Source: Bacilli bacterium
Lineage (GTDB): Bacteria; Bacillota_I; Bacilli_A; RF39; UBA660
Assembly (NCBI GenBank): GCA_028708005.1
Contig: JAQVZV010000008.1
Span: 1 to 13,444, forward strand
Direction: 5' to 3'
Length of the DNA: 13,444 bases
Shown here: in pieces, positions 13,319-13,444 of the stretch
How the letters are laid out: each line of letters opens with the position of its first letter
Numbering within the stretch: the first letter of the stretch is position 1
Program-made: the position numbers and the translations under genes
The notes under the pieces: model-generated
The model's database searches: none
Seen by the model: only the letters and a program-made list of their open reading frames with translations
What the model was told of the DNA's origin: nothing

Positions 13319-13444
13319 AACGTTATCTTATAAGATTTAGTTATGATGCAACCAATTACTATGGATATCAAAAGCAACCCAAGTTAAGGACTGTTCAACA
13401 GGCTTTGGAAGATGCCTTAACAAGTATTAATAATAACAAAAAAG
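13315..13444 (+). CDS. truA: tRNA pseudouridine synthase A, N-terminal fragment
   Basis: TruA makes pseudouridine at positions 38-40 of the tRNA anticodon arm. Only 43 codons are in the window and the gene runs off the end. The ATG overlaps the ecfT stop (ATGA), giving MKRYLIRFSYDATNYYGYQK and then QPKLRTVQQALEDALTSI, which aligns with the conserved N-terminus of TruA (YDGT-x-YYGWQ-x-Q and RTVQ). Here the usual Gly after YD is Ala and the usual Trp is Tyr. The catalytic Asp motif (RTDAGVHA type) lies further downstream, outside the window. truA after ecfT is the standard Firmicute order, with rplM and rpsI expected next. Confidence 0.92.
   Translation, partial: MKRYLIRFSYDATNYYGYQKQPKLRTVQQALEDALTSINNNKK

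Noticed and set aside
1..13444. UGA reassigned to Trp as in Mycoplasma
   Set aside because: No gene contains an in-frame TGA, three genes end in TGA at family-typical lengths, and conserved Trp codons are TGG (for example L16 W40 and W65, S14 W61 and SecY W419).
1..13444. CRISPR arrays, insertion sequences, tRNA or rRNA genes, phage or defence genes
   Set aside because: I found no regularly spaced repeats, terminal inverted repeats, transposase motifs or tRNA-like clover sequences; almost every base is assigned to conserved housekeeping genes.

Overview
The window is AT-rich and every gene lies on the + strand. It carries most of a fused S10-spc-alpha ribosomal protein operon, followed by a short-chain dehydrogenase gene and an energy-coupling-factor (ECF) transporter module that runs into truA. 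Strong purine-rich Shine-Dalgarno sites, the Bacillus-like order secY-adk-map-infA-rpmJ-rpsM-rpsK-rpoA-rplQ and then ecfA1-ecfA2-ecfT-truA, the zinc-type S14, and the four-Cys zinc lid of adenylate kinase all point to a low-GC Firmicute. The absence of rpmD (L30) and the strong AT bias fit a Mollicutes-related or reduced Bacilli lineage. TGA ends rpmC, map and ecfT, and conserved Trp positions use TGG, so the code is the standard bacterial one (table 11) and not the Mycoplasma code. The exact lineage is an inference.

Layout. 1-99: 3' end of rpsC. 71-9966: rplP, rpmC, rpsQ, rplN, rplX, rplE, rpsZ, rpsH, rplF, rplR, rpsE, rplO, secY, adk, map, infA, rpmJ, rpsM, rpsK, rpoA, rplQ, with gaps of at most about 30 bases or small overlaps and no visible internal terminator. 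An intrinsic terminator follows rplQ at about 9976-10004. 10055-10838: an SDR-family oxidoreductase gene with its own extended -10 promoter, closed by a second terminator at about 10849-10882. 10895-13444: a TATAAT promoter, then ecfA1, ecfA2, ecfT and the 5' end of truA, overlapping one another by 4-10 bases.

How the genes work together. The first block makes ribosomal subunit proteins, initiation factor IF-1, the RNA polymerase alpha subunit, the SecY translocon, methionine aminopeptidase and adenylate kinase, which is core growth machinery expected to be co-transcribed. The ECF block encodes the shared energising module (two ATPases and one transmembrane coupling protein) used by vitamin or micronutrient S-components encoded elsewhere. 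No stretch over 300 bases lacks a gene.

Most of the window is ordinary conserved housekeeping sequence, and I see no clear undescribed system. The observations most worth checking are in the ECF module and in adenylate kinase. EcfA1 has Asp at the catalytic Walker B Glu position and Glu at the Q-loop Gln, while EcfA2 has a divergent LSSGE signature, so all the departures fall in the same predicted composite ATP site. EcfT's second Ala-Arg-Gly motif has also drifted. Adenylate kinase has Ala in place of two P-loop glycines. RpoA carries an unusual N-terminal extension.
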